DNA of 64,000 nt from Cognatilysobacter xinjiangensis (GTDB lineage Bacteria; Pseudomonadota; Gammaproteobacteria; Xanthomonadales; Xanthomonadaceae), in contig NZ_BMXY01000001.1 of NCBI RefSeq assembly GCF_014651995.1, positions 1,178,001 to 1,242,000 on the forward strand, written 5' to 3'. Of this stretch, positions 1 to 10,599 are shown in pieces. Position 1 is the first letter of the stretch, and every line of letters starts with the position of its first letter. Both the position numbers and the translations under genes were made by a program. The notes under the pieces were generated by a model that had not been told where the DNA came from, made no database searches, and saw only the letters and a program-made list of their open reading frames with translations.

Positions 1-709
1 CCATGCGTGCGTCGACCTCGGACGCCGATGCGTCGCGCGAGCGTGCGAGGTCGCAGAGGCGGCGGAACATGCCGGGAACGACGTTGGAGGCCACCGAAAT
101 GACGCCGTCGGCGCCCTGCAGCATCGCGCGGCAGGCGGTCGGATCGTCGCCGCTGAGCACGGCGAAGCCATCGTCGCGAAGTGCAAGCAGCGCGGTCATG
201 CGCTCGGCTTCGTTCTTCGCTTCCTTGATGCCCACGATGCGCGGATGCCCGGCGAGCTCGGCGACCGTCTCCGGGAGCATGTCGCAGCCGGTGCGGCCGG
301 GCACGTTGTAGAGCACGACCGGCAACGAGGCGTCGTTGGCAACGGCGCGGTAGTGCGCGACCAAGCCGGCCTGGGTCGGGCGCACGTAGGGCGGTGTTAC
401 CACCAGCGCGGCATCGGCGCCGAGGGCGGCGGCGCGGCGAGTTGTTTCGATCGTCTTGAGCGTATTGGACTGGCCGGTGCCGGCGAGTACCGGAATGCGG
501 CCGCCGACGGTCTCCACCGCCGTGCGCAGCAGCAGGTCGTATTCGGGATCCAGCAGCGCGGCCGCCTCGCCGGTGGAACCGGCAACGACGATGCCCTGGA
601 TGCCGGCGTCGAGCTGCTGTCGCAACAGCCGCTGCCAGGCGTCGAGATCGAGCTCGCCGGACGCGTCGAAAGGCGTGGCGAGCGCTGTGATGCTGCCGCT
701 GAGTCGCAA
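1..709 (-). CDS. dapA: 4-hydroxy-tetrahydrodipicolinate synthase, 3' end outside window
   Basis: Condenses pyruvate with aspartate semialdehyde, the entry step to lysine and diaminopimelate, in the cytoplasm. Visible are the STGE turn at residues 45-48, YNVPGRT with the proton-relay Tyr at about 134, and GIKEA with the Schiff-base Lys at about 162. Only 236 codons lie in the window; the family is normally about 290-300 residues. The start is a TTG at 707-709, with GGAGG six bases upstream and the usual N-terminal sequence ([14 protein letters not shown]) directly after it. The gene diverges from the ACT-domain gene that starts at 876. Confidence 0.95.
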   Translation of the reverse strand, partial: MRLSGSITALATPFDASGELDLDAWQRLLRQQLDAGIQGIVVAGSTGEAAALLDPEYDLLLRTAVETVGGRIPVLAGTGQSNTLKTIETTRRAAALGADAALVVTPPYVRPTQAGLVAHYRAVANDASLPVVLYNVPGRTGCDMLPETVAELAGHPRIVGIKEAKNEAERMTALLALRDDGFAVLSGDDPTACRAMLQGADGVISVASNVVPGMFRRLCDLARSRDASASEVDARM

Positions 710-771
710 GGAGGGCCTCCGCTGGGCGCGGACTGTCGGTTGGGGACGCGCAGTATGCGCGCCCGGATGTT

Positions 772-798
772 ACTTGCGGCCAAAAACCGGCGGCAAGT
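772..798. repeat. Inverted repeat between dapA and gcvR
   Basis: ACTTGC and GCAAGT arms extend inward by three more pairs across one G-G mismatch, around an A-rich 7-base loop. It lies in the 166-base region between the two divergent starts, so it could be an operator or a 5' leader hairpin. No known regulator consensus is recognised. Confidence 0.35.
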
Positions 799-822
799 AT
801 CCTGTCGGGCCCGCACTGCGGG

Positions 823-844
823 CATTTCGCCGGCATTTCGCCGG
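823..844. repeat. Tandem duplication of an 11-base unit
   Basis: CATTTCGCCGG occurs twice head to tail and is followed by a further ATTTC. It lies 32 bases upstream of the gcvR-like start. It looks like a slippage product; no function is evident. Confidence 0.6.
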
Positions 845-875
845 ATTTCCCCTCCTTTCGATCGCAGGCGCCGCC

Positions 876-1436
876 TTGACCGACTCCGCTACCCGGCCGT
901 CGCCGAACGAAAACCATCTGCTGATCAATGCGTACACCACGCATCCGGCATCGCCGCTGCTGACCGTCACCCGGCGCATCGCCGACAGTGGTTGCAACAT
1001 GGTGGACGCGCGCCTTTCGACCGTCGGCCGCGACGTCTCGGTGACCGCCCTCGCCGTGGGCTCCTGGGATTCGGTGGCCAAGCTCGAAGCGATGCTGACG
1101 CGGCTGGAGCGTGAAGAAGGCCTGAAGCTCGTGTGGTACCGCACGGGCCCGAAGCCCGTGCAGTCGAACCTGCTGCCGTACGTGGTCGAAGTGGTTGCCG
1201 CGGACAAGCCAGGCATCCTGTTCCAGCTCGCCGATTTCTTCGACCGCCAGGGCATCACTATCGAAACCCTGCACTGCTCTCGCTACCGCGCGATGCAGAC
1301 GGGCGCCGACATGTTCTCCGCGCAGCTCACGATCGGCGTGCCCTCGAGCATGCACATCGCGGCGCTGCGCGACGACTTCCTAGAGTTCTGCGACCACCTG
1401 AACCTCGACGCGATCATGGATCCGATGAAGTTCTGA
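876..1436 (+). CDS. gcvR: ACT-domain regulator, glycine cleavage repressor (GcvR) family
   Basis: A 186-residue protein with two ACT domains: residues ~15-90 (HLLINAYTTHPASPLL and onward) and ~100-175 (VVEVVAADKPGILFQLADFF). This matches GcvR proteins, which lack a DNA-binding domain and act by binding GcvA. The start is uncertain. The TTG at 876 gives the expected N-terminus, but its ribosome site is weak, and the frame stays open far upstream without a better start. The order dapA-gcvR-bcp-phoH is usual in xanthomonads. The ACT pair is clear; the regulatory target is inferred from the family. Confidence 0.8.
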   Translation: MTDSATRPSPNENHLLINAYTTHPASPLLTVTRRIADSGCNMVDARLSTVGRDVSVTALAVGSWDSVAKLEAMLTRLEREEGLKLVWYRTGPKPVQSNLLPYVVEVVAADKPGILFQLADFFDRQGITIETLHCSRYRAMQTGADMFSAQLTIGVPSSMHIAALRDDFLEFCDHLNLDAIMDPMKF

Positions 1437-1443
1437 GGTAGCG

Positions 1444-1917
1444 ATGGCGATCGACATCGGCGACACCGTTCCCGCCCTGCCCCTCGTGCTGTCCAGCGGC
1501 GAGACCCGCTCGCTCGCGGATTACCGCGGCCGTTGGCTGGTCCTCTACTTCTATCCCAAGGACAGCACCCCCGGCTGCACGACCGAGGGGCTCGACTTCA
1601 ATGCGCTGCTGCCGCAGTTCGACGCGGCGGGCGCGACGGTGCTGGGCGTTTCGCGAGACTCGATCCGATCGCACCGGAACTTCTGTGCCAAGCAGGGCTT
1701 CCGGTTCGACCTCGTCAGCGATGCCGATGGCGCGCTCTGCGAGGCCTTCGACGTCATCAAGCCGAAGAAGCTCTACGGCCGCGAGTACGTGGGCATCGAG
1801 CGCAGTACGTTCCTCGTCGACCCCGACGGCCGCGTGGCGCATGCCTGGCGCCCGGTGAAGGTCGCCGGCCATGCGGACGCGGTGCTTGCCTGCCTGCGGG
1901 AGCTGCAGGGCGGCTGA
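1444..1917 (+). CDS. bcp: Thiol peroxidase, PrxQ/Bcp family peroxiredoxin
   Basis: Reduces H2O2 and organic hydroperoxides using thioredoxin-type donors in the cytoplasm. The 157-residue protein has the family motif YPKDSTPGCT with the peroxidatic Cys45. Position 50, where E. coli Bcp has its resolving Cys, is Leu here. A Cys at 81, 36 residues downstream, matches the spacing of the alpha-3-resolving PrxQ type described in Xanthomonas. Cys99 is a further candidate. It starts 7 bases after the gcvR stop with GAGG upstream, so the two are probably cotranscribed. Confidence 0.93.
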   Translation: MAIDIGDTVPALPLVLSSGETRSLADYRGRWLVLYFYPKDSTPGCTTEGLDFNALLPQFDAAGATVLGVSRDSIRSHRNFCAKQGFRFDLVSDADGALCEAFDVIKPKKLYGREYVGIERSTFLVDPDGRVAHAWRPVKVAGHADAVLACLRELQGG

Positions 1918-1993
1918 GGCGTCTTCACCCGCCGTTCCCCCGGCGCTATGGTGCGCTGTCGGCGCGCGACAGGCGCGCATCACGGAGCGGCAG

Positions 1994-3387
1994 ATGACGG
2001 CAGGCAAGCGGATCTACGTGCTGGACACCAACGTCCTGATGCACGACCCGACCGCGTTGTTCCGGTTCGAAGAACACGATGTGTATCTCCCGATGACGGT
2101 CATCGAGGAGCTGGACCGGGGCAAGAAAGGCACGTCCGAGGCCAGCCGCAACGCGCGGCAGGCGAGCCGCTATCTCAACGAGCTGATCCAGTCGCACGGC
2201 AACGAGGCGCTGACCGCCGGCGTGCCGTTGGTGCAGCCGGAAGGCCTGAACCTGCGTGGCGCGCAGAGCGTGGGCCGCCTGCGCTTCCAGACCCGCCCCG
2301 ACGAGATCGCCCCGCGCTTCGGTGCGGCGATCGCGGACAACGCGATCCTCGGCGCGGTCGAGGCACTGCAGACGCGCGAGTCGCAGCACGATGTCGTGCT
2401 GGTGTCGAAGGACATCAATCTGCGCATCAAGGCCGCGATCGCCGGTCTACGGTCGGAGGACTACGAGAACGACCGCGCGCTGTCCGACCTCGACCTGCTC
2501 TACACCGGCGTCACCCAGCTCCCCGAGGACTTCTGGGCGCTGCACGGCAAGGGCATGCGTTCGTGGACCGAGCGCGGCCGCACCTATTACGAAGTGGCGC
2601 GCGGCGATAACGAGGACTGGTACGCGAACCAGTTCCTGCACCTGCCGGGCGACGAGGAAGCCGAGCTGCGCGTGGTCGAGGCCGACGAGCAGCGCGTTCG
2701 CCTGCAGATCGTCGACGATTACCGCCACCAGCAGCACGCCGTCTGGGGTATCACCGCGCGCAATCGCGAGCAGAACTTCGCGCTCAACGCGCTGATGAAC
2801 CCCGAGGTCGACTTCGTCTCGCTGCTCGGCACCGCGGGCACCGGAAAGACCCTGCTCGCGCTGGCGGCCGGCCTCGCGCAGACCATGGACCAGCAGATCT
2901 ACCGCGAGATCATCATGACGCGCGCGACGGTCAGCGTCGGCGAGGACATCGGCTTCCTGCCCGGCACCGAGGAAGAAAAGATGACGCCCTGGATGGGCGC
3001 GCTGACCGACAACCTCGAAGTGCTGACCAGCAACCAGGACGGCGGCAGCTGGGGACGCGCGGCGACGAACGACCTGCTGGCCTCGCGCATCAAGATCCGC
3101 TCGATGAACTTCATGCGCGGGCGCACGTTCCTGTCGCGCTATCTGATCCTCGACGAGGCGCAGAACCTCACGCCCAAGCAGATGAAGACGCTGATCACCC
3201 GCGCGGGCCCCGGCACCAAGATCGTCTGCCTGGGCAACCTCGAGCAGATCGACACGCCGTACCTCACCGAGACGACGTCCGGCCTCACCTACGTCGTCGA
3301 CCGCTTCAAGGCATGGCCGCACAGCGCGCACATCACGCTGCGTCGCGGCGAGCGCTCGCGCCTGGCCGATTTCGCTTCGGACGTGCT

Positions 3388-3391
<4 letters not shown>
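1994..3391 (+). CDS. PIN-PhoH fusion ATPase (YlaK/PhoH2 type)
   Basis: A 465-residue protein with an N-terminal PIN nuclease-like domain ([11 protein letters not shown] at ~9; acidic [10 protein letters not shown] at ~40) joined to a C-terminal PhoH ATPase. The ATPase part has Walker [16 protein letters not shown] near 280 and Walker [12 protein letters not shown] near 383. PIN-PhoH proteins (PhoH2) act as RNA helicase-nucleases in the few cases studied; the role here is inferred. ATG 1994 is preceded by GGAG and is the first start giving a compact PIN domain. The stop overlaps the thiD start, suggesting one transcript. Confidence 0.9.
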
Positions 3392-4178
<787 letters not shown>

Positions 4179-4182
<4 letters not shown>

Positions 4183-5009
4183 GCGCGGACGTGCGCTGGC
4201 TGCCGCTCGAGGCAGCGGACGGGCATCGCTGGGAGGTTCCGGTCGCCCGGGGGGAGCGCGTCGACCGCTGCCTGGTATGGGTACCGGCACTCGGCGTGGC
4301 GGCGCGCAACTACGAGCCGCTCGCGCGCGAGCTCGCATCGCGCGGCATTGCCGTCGTCGTGCATGAATGGCGGGGGCTGGGCAGCAGCTCGCTCCGTGCC
4401 TCGCGTCGCACGGACTGGGGCTATCTCGAACTGCTGCGCGACGACCTGCCCGCCACGGTCGAGGCCGCGCGCAACGCGTTCGGGCGTGTCGACGTGCTGG
4501 GCGGACACAGCCTCGGCGGGCAGCTCGCCTGCTGCCTGCAGGCGCTGGCTGCACCGGCGTCGGCGTTGTGGCTGGTCGCGAGCGGCGCGCCTTACTGGCG
4601 TGCGTTTCCCTCGCCGATGCGGCACTGGCTGAGGCCCACCTACCGCCTGCTCGACGCGCTCGCCCGGCTGTTCGGCGCCCTGCCCGGCCGACGCATCGGC
4701 TTCGGCGGCAACGAGGCGTGCGGGGTGATCCGCGACTGGTCGCGCACCGGCCTCACCGGTCGCTACGCGGCCCGCGGCATCGGCGACATCGACGCGCCAC
4801 TGCGCAGGGTGACCGTGCCGCTGCACGGCGTGCTGCTCGCGCACGACTGGCTCGCGCCGCGCAGCTCGCTGGACTACCTGGTGTCGAAGATGTCGCCGGC
4901 GCGCACGCGCGTCGATCTGCTCGACGCTGCGGCGCTCGGCACCGCGGACGATCACTTCGCGTGGATGAAGTCCCCGGCCGCTGTCGTGGACGCCCTGCTC
5001 CACGACTGA
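4179..5009 (+). CDS. Alpha/beta-fold hydrolase
   Basis: A 276-residue alpha/beta hydrolase with the nucleophile elbow GHSLGGQ at about residue 108, an oxyanion-side HEWRGLGSS segment near 62, and a likely catalytic His in DDHFAWM near the C-terminus. The substrate cannot be deduced. The GTG start overlaps the thiD stop (GTGA), so it is probably translated from the same message. It has no signal peptide and should be cytoplasmic. Confidence 0.85.
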
Positions 5010-5063
5010 CCGCAGCCCGGCGCTGCCGATGAGGCATGCGACGTTCAGCCCGCCGAACGTCGA

Positions 5064-5077
5064 TTGATTCGGATCAA
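5064..5077. promoter_or_regulatory. ANR/FNR binding site upstream of hemN
   Basis: TTGAT-TCGG-ATCAA is a perfect match to the TTGAT-N4-ATCAA consensus of Anr/FNR. Its centre is 109 bases before the hemN ATG, so a class II promoter start near 5112 would leave a leader of about 68 bases. An Anr homologue is encoded at 16204-16968. Confidence 0.88.
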
Positions 5078-5179
5078 GTCCGCTCGCGGCCGCGTGGCTA
5101 ACGTGTCGGCCACGATCGCGACGCGCGCCCCGATGACGGCGCACGCCGGTCGGTCCTTCCCGACAGCAGGCGGCGCGCC

Positions 5180-6577
5180 ATGGCCCTACCCGATCAACTC
5201 GTCGAACGCGGACTGCTGGAGCGCTACAGCGGCCCGGGGCCGCGCTACACGTCCTATCCGACCGCGCCGCAGTTCCACGACGGCTTCGGGGAGGCCGAGC
5301 TGCGCGCCGCCATCGCGGCCAGCAACGGCGATCCGATCCCGAGGCGGCTGTCGATCTACGTGCACGTGCCGTTCTGCGCGAGCCCCTGCTTCTACTGCGG
5401 CTGCAACCGCATCATCACCCGCGATGCCTCGCGCGGCGCGACCTACCTGTCCCGCCTGTATCGCGAGATCGAGTTGGTGGCGCCGCTGTTCGCCGCCGAC
5501 CGCGAGGCGATCCAGCTGCATTTCGGCGGCGGCACGCCCAACTTCCTGGCGCCGGCGCAGCTGGGCGACTGCGTGGACACGCTGCGCCGCCATTTCCGTT
5601 TCACCGACGCCGACGATCGCGACATCTCGATCGAGCTCGACCCGCGCTTCGTGCAGCCCGAAGGCATCGCCGAGCTGGCGCGTATCGGCTTCAACCGAGC
5701 GAGCCTGGGCGTGCAGGACTTCGATCCGGCCGTGCAGGCGGCGGTGAACCGCATCCAGAGCGTCGAGGAAACGCGCGCGGTGGTCGACGCCTGCCGCGCG
5801 GGCGGCTTCCGCTCGGTCAACATCGACCTGATCTACGGCTTGCCCCGGCAGACGCTGGACGGCTTCGCGCGCACACTCGACGAGGTGCTGGCGATCCGGC
5901 CGGAGCGGCTCGCGGTGTACAGCTACGCGCACCTGCCCGCCATGTTCCGGCCGCAGCGGCAGATCGACGATGCCGACCTGCCCTCCCCCATCGACAAGCT
6001 CGCACTGCTCGTCCTCGCCATCCGCAGGCTGACGGCGGCGGGCTACGTCTACATCGGCATGGACCATTTCGCGCTGCCGGACGACGAGCTCGCCCGTGCG
6101 CAGGCGCGCGGCGGGCTGCATCGCAATTTCATGGGTTACACGACGCATGCCGACAGCGACCTCGTCGGGCTGGGCGTCAGCTCGATCAGCCATATCGGCG
6201 AGACCTTCAGCCAGAACCCGCGCGACCTGCCGTCGTGGGAAGCGGCCATCGATGCCGGCCGCCTGCCGGTGTTCCGCGGCCTGCACCTGAGCGAGGACGA
6301 CCAGCTGCGCGCGGACCTTATCCAGGCGCTGATGTGCCAGGGCGAGATCCCGGTGCGCGCGCTCGAACGCCGCTATGGCATCGACTTCGCGGTCTATTTC
6401 GACCGTGCTCTCGACCGTCTGCGGCCGCTGGAGGCCGACGGGCTGGTACGCCGCGAGGAGGCGCGCATCGTCGCAACGCCCGAAGGCCGCCTGCTGCTGC
6501 GGAACATAGCGATGTGCTTCGACGCCTACCTCGATCGCGCGCAGGGCGATGCGCCGAGGTTCTCGCGGGCGATCTGA
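5180..6577 (+). CDS. hemN: Oxygen-independent coproporphyrinogen III oxidase
   Basis: A radical SAM enzyme that decarboxylates coproporphyrinogen III to protoporphyrinogen IX without oxygen. The 465-residue length matches true HemN rather than the shorter HemW. The N-terminus has GPGPRYTSYPTAPQFHDGF, the cluster Cys are C66, C70 and C73 (CASPCFYC), followed by C75, then FGGGTPNFL. ATG 5180 follows an AGGCGG ribosome site. The ANR box upstream fits oxygen-limited haem supply for the neighbouring haem-copper oxidase. Confidence 0.95.
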   Translation: MALPDQLVERGLLERYSGPGPRYTSYPTAPQFHDGFGEAELRAAIAASNGDPIPRRLSIYVHVPFCASPCFYCGCNRIITRDASRGATYLSRLYREIELVAPLFAADREAIQLHFGGGTPNFLAPAQLGDCVDTLRRHFRFTDADDRDISIELDPRFVQPEGIAELARIGFNRASLGVQDFDPAVQAAVNRIQSVEETRAVVDACRAGGFRSVNIDLIYGLPRQTLDGFARTLDEVLAIRPERLAVYSYAHLPAMFRPQRQIDDADLPSPIDKLALLVLAIRRLTAAGYVYIGMDHFALPDDELARAQARGGLHRNFMGYTTHADSDLVGLGVSSISHIGETFSQNPRDLPSWEAAIDAGRLPVFRGLHLSEDDQLRADLIQALMCQGEIPVRALERRYGIDFAVYFDRALDRLRPLEADGLVRREEARIVATPEGRLLLRNIAMCFDAYLDRAQGDAPRFSRAI

Positions 6578-6650
6578 GGCACACCGCTATCGACCGGCCC
6601 TAGACGCCCTTTCAGGGACACTCGGGACACAGAACGACCCGGAGCACGTC

Positions 6651-7184
6651 ATGACCCGTAGGCGCCTTTCCAAGGGTGAAATTTCGCCGCACAAGGTGGC
6701 CGCAATCTTCGCGGACGCCGGAACCGCGCGCTCGGCGGCCGAACAGGTACAAGCCGGCCTGGGCCTGGCACCGGAACAGGTGACCGTCCTGACGTCGGAA
6801 ACGCGGCGGCCCGGCCGCCGCCTGGAGCCGGAATCCCATGGGATATGGTCGGTGCTCCTGAAGACGCATGCGGCGCTCGGCACCGCGGGTTTCCTTGCCG
6901 GCTTGCTGATCTTCTGGACGCTCTGGCGCTCGGGCCTGCCGCTTATCGTCAGCAGTCCGATGGCGGCGGCCGGCGCGATCGTCTTCCTCACGACCATGGG
7001 CGGCCTGATGCTCGGCGGGCTGGCCACGCTGCGGCCCGACCATGACCTTTACATCCTGAAGGTGCTCGAGGCCTGCCAGGCCGGGCGCAGCGCGGCCGTC
7101 GTTCACGCGCGCACGGCGGAGGAACGGGACGCCGCGCGCGCCGCACTGGAAGCCGCCCACGGTGAGGTCGTGACGACGCTGTAG
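6651..7184 (+). CDS. Predicted inner-membrane protein with two central TM segments
   Basis: A 177-residue protein not assigned to a named family. Residues ~12-60 are soluble and resemble a small alpha/beta or ferredoxin-like fold (KVAAIFADAGTARSAAEQV). Two hydrophobic segments follow (~70-90 and ~98-118, with GAIVFLTTMGGLMLGGLATL), then a soluble tail. The architecture recalls stress-related flippase-domain proteins. ATG 6651 follows GGAG. It lies between hemN and ccoN, but nothing shows a direct role in respiration. Confidence 0.75.
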   Translation: MTRRRLSKGEISPHKVAAIFADAGTARSAAEQVQAGLGLAPEQVTVLTSETRRPGRRLEPESHGIWSVLLKTHAALGTAGFLAGLLIFWTLWRSGLPLIVSSPMAAAGAIVFLTTMGGLMLGGLATLRPDHDLYILKVLEACQAGRSAAVVHARTAEERDAARAALEAAHGEVVTTL

Positions 7185-7319
7185 GCGTCCGCAAGGCGGG
7201 CCGCGCGCGCTCCGAAGCGACCGAGCGCAAAAAGGGCTCAAAGAGGCACTTTCGCGGACGCGGTCGCAGGCAAGAACGGCTCGGATGGAGACAATGCGAT
7301 CGCATGTCTTCACCGGAAC

Positions 7320-7333
7320 TTGATCTCAATCAA
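7320..7333. promoter_or_regulatory. ANR/FNR binding site upstream of ccoN
   Basis: TTGAT-CTCA-ATCAA is a perfect consensus site centred 74 bases before the ccoN ATG. At class II spacing, transcription would begin near 7368. It should place the whole cco block under oxygen control by Anr. Confidence 0.9.
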
Positions 7334-7400
7334 GTCCGAAGCGGGCGGGGTGCCGAGAATTACCCCCGTCAAAATCCATCCTCTTACCTGGGGTCCATCC

Positions 7401-8882
7401 ATGTCCGTTCTCGAGACGTCCGTCGCCGCGGCGCCGGCGCGTGCGCCCGCCACCCACCGCACGCCGCCGGTCACCTACAACGATCGTGTCGTCGTGCAGT
7501 TCTCCCTTGCCACCGTGCTGTGGGGCATCGTCGGGATGACCGTCGGCGCCTTCATCGCCGCGCAGCTCTATTGGCCCGACCTCGGCCATGGAATCCCCTG
7601 GCTTTCCTACGGCCGCCTGCGCCCGCTGCACACCAACGCGGTGATCTTCGCCTTCGGCGGCTCGGCGCTGATGGCGACCAGCCTGCACGTCGTGCAGCGA
7701 ACCTGCGGCGTGCGTCTGATTTCCGACCGGCTGGCGGCCTTTGTGTTCTGGGGCTGGCAGGCCGTCATCGTGTCGGCGGCGGTCACGCTGCCGCTGGGCC
7801 TGACGCAGGGCAAGGAGTACGCCGAGCTCGAGTGGCCGATCGACCTGCTGATCACGGCCGTGTGGGTCGCCTATGCGGTGCTGTTCCTCGGCACGATCGC
7901 CAAGCGCAAGATCCCGCACATCTACGTGGCGAACTGGTTCTTCGGCGCCTTCATCATCGCCGTCGCGCTGCTGCACATCGTCAACAACATCGCGATTCCG
8001 GCCAGCGCATTCAAGTCGTACAGCGTCTACAGCGGCACGGTCGACGCGATGGTGCAGTGGTGGTACGGCCACAACGCTGTGGGCTTCTTCCTGACCGCCG
8101 GCTTCCTCGGGATGATGTACTACTTCGTCCCGAAGCAGGCCCAGCGCCCCGTCTACTCGTACCGCCTGTCGATCGTGCACTTCTGGGCACTGATCGCGGT
8201 CTACATGTGGGCCGGCCCGCACCACCTGCAGTACACGGCACTGCCGGACTGGGCGCAGTCGCTCGGCATGGTGTTCTCGCTGATCCTGCTGGCGCCCTCG
8301 TGGGGCGGCGCGATCAACGGTGTGCTGACGCTGTCCGGCGTCTGGCACAAGCTGCGCACCGATCCGATCCTCAAGTTCCTCGTCGTCTCGCTCAGCTTCT
8401 ACATGATGAGCACGTTCGAGGGGCCGATGATGTCGATCAAGACGGTCAACTCGCTGAGCCACTACACCGACTGGACGATCGGCCACGTGCACGCCGGCGC
8501 GCTCGGCTGGGTGGCGATGATCACCATCGGCTCGATCTACGCGATGCTTCCGAAGCTGGTGGGCGCCGAGCGGATGCATTCGACCAAGGCGATCGACCTC
8601 CACTTCTGGCTGCACACCGTCGGCGTCGTGTTCTACATCGTCGCGATGTGGATCGCCGGCGTGACGCAGGGCCTGATGTGGCGAGCCACGAATCCCGACG
8701 GGACGCTCACGTACAGCTTCGTCGAGTCGCTCAACGCGACCTATCCGTACTACCTCATCCGCCTCGGCGGCGGCCTGCTGGTGGTCGGCGGCATGCTGCT
8801 GATGGGCTGGAACGTGCTGAAGACCCTGAGCGACGGCCGCAAGCCGGCCGCGGCGCCGGCCGCCACGCTGGCTCGCGCCTGA
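7401..8882 (+). CDS. ccoN: cbb3-type cytochrome c oxidase subunit I
   Basis: The catalytic haem-copper subunit of the high-affinity terminal oxidase in the inner membrane. The 493-residue protein has about 12 TM segments. Expected His ligands are visible in [16 protein letters not shown], in [11 protein letters not shown] with [12 protein letters not shown], and in [17 protein letters not shown] 7401 gives a 35-residue soluble N-tail rich in Ala and Pro before the core. It is the first gene of ccoNOQP, four bases ahead of ccoO. Confidence 0.97.
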   Translation: MSVLETSVAAAPARAPATHRTPPVTYNDRVVVQFSLATVLWGIVGMTVGAFIAAQLYWPDLGHGIPWLSYGRLRPLHTNAVIFAFGGSALMATSLHVVQRTCGVRLISDRLAAFVFWGWQAVIVSAAVTLPLGLTQGKEYAELEWPIDLLITAVWVAYAVLFLGTIAKRKIPHIYVANWFFGAFIIAVALLHIVNNIAIPASAFKSYSVYSGTVDAMVQWWYGHNAVGFFLTAGFLGMMYYFVPKQAQRPVYSYRLSIVHFWALIAVYMWAGPHHLQYTALPDWAQSLGMVFSLILLAPSWGGAINGVLTLSGVWHKLRTDPILKFLVVSLSFYMMSTFEGPMMSIKTVNSLSHYTDWTIGHVHAGALGWVAMITIGSIYAMLPKLVGAERMHSTKAIDLHFWLHTVGVVFYIVAMWIAGVTQGLMWRATNPDGTLTYSFVESLNATYPYYLIRLGGGLLVVGGMLLMGWNVLKTLSDGRKPAAAPAATLARA

Positions 8883-8886
8883 GGAC

Positions 8887-9513
8887 ATGGACATGAGCAA
8901 CAAGAACGCACACGAGAAAGTCGAGAAGAACGTCGGCCTGATGGCCGTGCTCATCGCGGTGGTGGTGTCCTTCGGCGGCCTCGCCGAGATCGTCCCGCTG
9001 ATGTACCAGGCCGAGGCGGTCGAACCGTTGCCGGGCGTGAAGCCCTACCCCGCACTCGAGCTCGCGGGGCGCGACGTCTACGTCCGCGAAGGTTGCTACA
9101 ACTGCCACTCGCAGATGGTGCGCACGCTGCGCTTCGAGACCGAGCGCTACGGCCATTACTCGCTCGCCGGGGAATCGGTCTACGACCACCCGTTCCAGTG
9201 GGGCTCCAAGCGCACGGGCCCGGATCTCGCCCGCGTCGGCGGCCGCTATTCCGACGACTGGCACCGCGTCCACCTGATCAACCCGCGTGACGTGGTGCCG
9301 GAATCGAACATGCCGGCCTTTCCGTGGCTTGAGACCACGACGGTAGACGGTGAGCGCATCACCGCGCACATGAAGTCGCTGCGCACGATCGGCGACCCCT
9401 ACACCGACGCCGACATCGCGGGCGCCGCGAAGGCCGTGGAAGGAAAGACGGAACTCGACGCCGTAGTCGCCTATCTGCAGGGCTTGGGCAAGCACGCACC
9501 GAGGGGGGGCTGA
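8887..9513 (+). CDS. ccoO: cbb3-type oxidase mono-haem subunit II
   Basis: A membrane-anchored c-type cytochrome passing electrons towards CcoN. The 208-residue protein has one N-terminal TM anchor (~16-36), the haem-binding CYNCH near residue 74 and the axial Met in [11 protein letters not shown] 8887 is close to a second in-frame ATG at 8893, so the true N-terminus may be two residues shorter. Confidence 0.96.
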   Translation: MDMSNKNAHEKVEKNVGLMAVLIAVVVSFGGLAEIVPLMYQAEAVEPLPGVKPYPALELAGRDVYVREGCYNCHSQMVRTLRFETERYGHYSLAGESVYDHPFQWGSKRTGPDLARVGGRYSDDWHRVHLINPRDVVPESNMPAFPWLETTTVDGERITAHMKSLRTIGDPYTDADIAGAAKAVEGKTELDAVVAYLQGLGKHAPRGG

Positions 9514-9516
9514 GCC

Positions 9517-9663
9517 ATGGTCGCAGGCATCGTCACCGCGCTGCTGCTGGTGCTGTTCGTCGGCGGCTGGATCTGGGTCTGGCGCCCGTCGCGCAAGGCT
9601 GAATTCGATGCGGCAGCCCGCCTGCCGCTCAAAGAGAACGAGAACGAGGAGAACCCGCGATGA
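9517..9663 (+). CDS. ccoQ: cbb3-type oxidase small subunit CcoQ
   Basis: A 48-residue protein: one TM helix (residues ~4-22, ending WIWVWRP) followed by a charged tail ending KENENEENPR. Size, topology and position between ccoO and ccoP identify CcoQ, which stabilises the cbb3 complex. Its stop overlaps the ccoP start (ATGA), so the two are translationally coupled. Confidence 0.9.
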   Translation: MVAGIVTALLLVLFVGGWIWVWRPSRKAEFDAAARLPLKENENEENPR

Positions 9664-10586
9664 GCAACGGCTGGTCGTGGTACGTGATTGCGCTGGTAGC
9701 GGTCAACATCGTCGGTTGCGTTTGGCTCCTGTGGTGGACGGCACGGCGTCGCCCTGGCGACCCGAAGCCGACCGATACCAGCCACGTGTGGGACGACGAC
9801 ATCACCGAGTACAACAAGCCTCTGCCGAAGTGGTGGATCAACCTCTTCTACCTGACGATCATCTTCTCGATCGGCTACATCGCCTGGTTCGGCGGCCTAG
9901 GTGGGTACAAGGGCTACGGCAAGTGGTCCTCGACGCAGGAACACGACCGCGAGAAGTCCGTGCAGGACGCCAAGCTCGACGAAGCCTTCGCCAGCTACAA
10001 GGGCAAGCCGATCGACGAGATCGCACGTGACCCGGCCGCGGTGTCGATCGGCCATTCGATCTTCGCCAACACCTGCTCGGGCTGCCACGGCTCCTCGGCC
10101 AAGGGCGCGATCGGCTATCCGAACCTCACCGACGACGTCTGGCACTGGAGCGGTACGCCGGACGCCATCCTCCAGACGGTAATGGACGGACGCGAGGGCG
10201 TGATGCCGCCGTGGGGCACGGTCCTTACCGGCATGGGCGGCGAGAACGCCGTCGACTACGTGGCGAGCTATGTGCAGTCGCTCTCGGATCCGAAGGGGTT
10301 GCAGAACAACTTCATGGCGGCACAGGGCAAGCCGATGTACGAAGGCCTCTGCGTCGCGTGTCATGGCGCGGACGGCAAGGGCAACCCGACGATGGGCGCA
10401 CCCGATCTGACCGACGACTACTGGCTCTACGGCGACAGCAAGGCGCAGATCGCCGCGACCATCCGCAATGGCCGCCACGGTGTGATGCCCGCTCACCGCG
10501 AGCTTCTCGGCGAGACGCGCTCGCGCCTCGTGGCCGCCTATGTGTGGTCGCTGTCGAACGGCCCGTCCAAAGTCGCTGCCAACTAA
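9660..10586 (+). CDS. ccoP: cbb3-type oxidase di-haem subunit III
   Basis: Accepts electrons from the periplasmic cytochrome c pool. The 308-residue protein has two N-terminal hydrophobic segments (~5-25 and ~57-77) and two cytochrome c domains, with haem motifs CSGCH and CVACH and Met ligands in GREGVMPPWG and GRHGVMPAH. The start overlaps the ccoQ stop. It completes a full ccoNOQP set. Confidence 0.96.
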   Translation: MSNGWSWYVIALVAVNIVGCVWLLWWTARRRPGDPKPTDTSHVWDDDITEYNKPLPKWWINLFYLTIIFSIGYIAWFGGLGGYKGYGKWSSTQEHDREKSVQDAKLDEAFASYKGKPIDEIARDPAAVSIGHSIFANTCSGCHGSSAKGAIGYPNLTDDVWHWSGTPDAILQTVMDGREGVMPPWGTVLTGMGGENAVDYVASYVQSLSDPKGLQNNFMAAQGKPMYEGLCVACHGADGKGNPTMGAPDLTDDYWLYGDSKAQIAATIRNGRHGVMPAHRELLGETRSRLVAAYVWSLSNGPSKVAAN

Positions 10587-10599
10587 CGGAGCCCACGTC

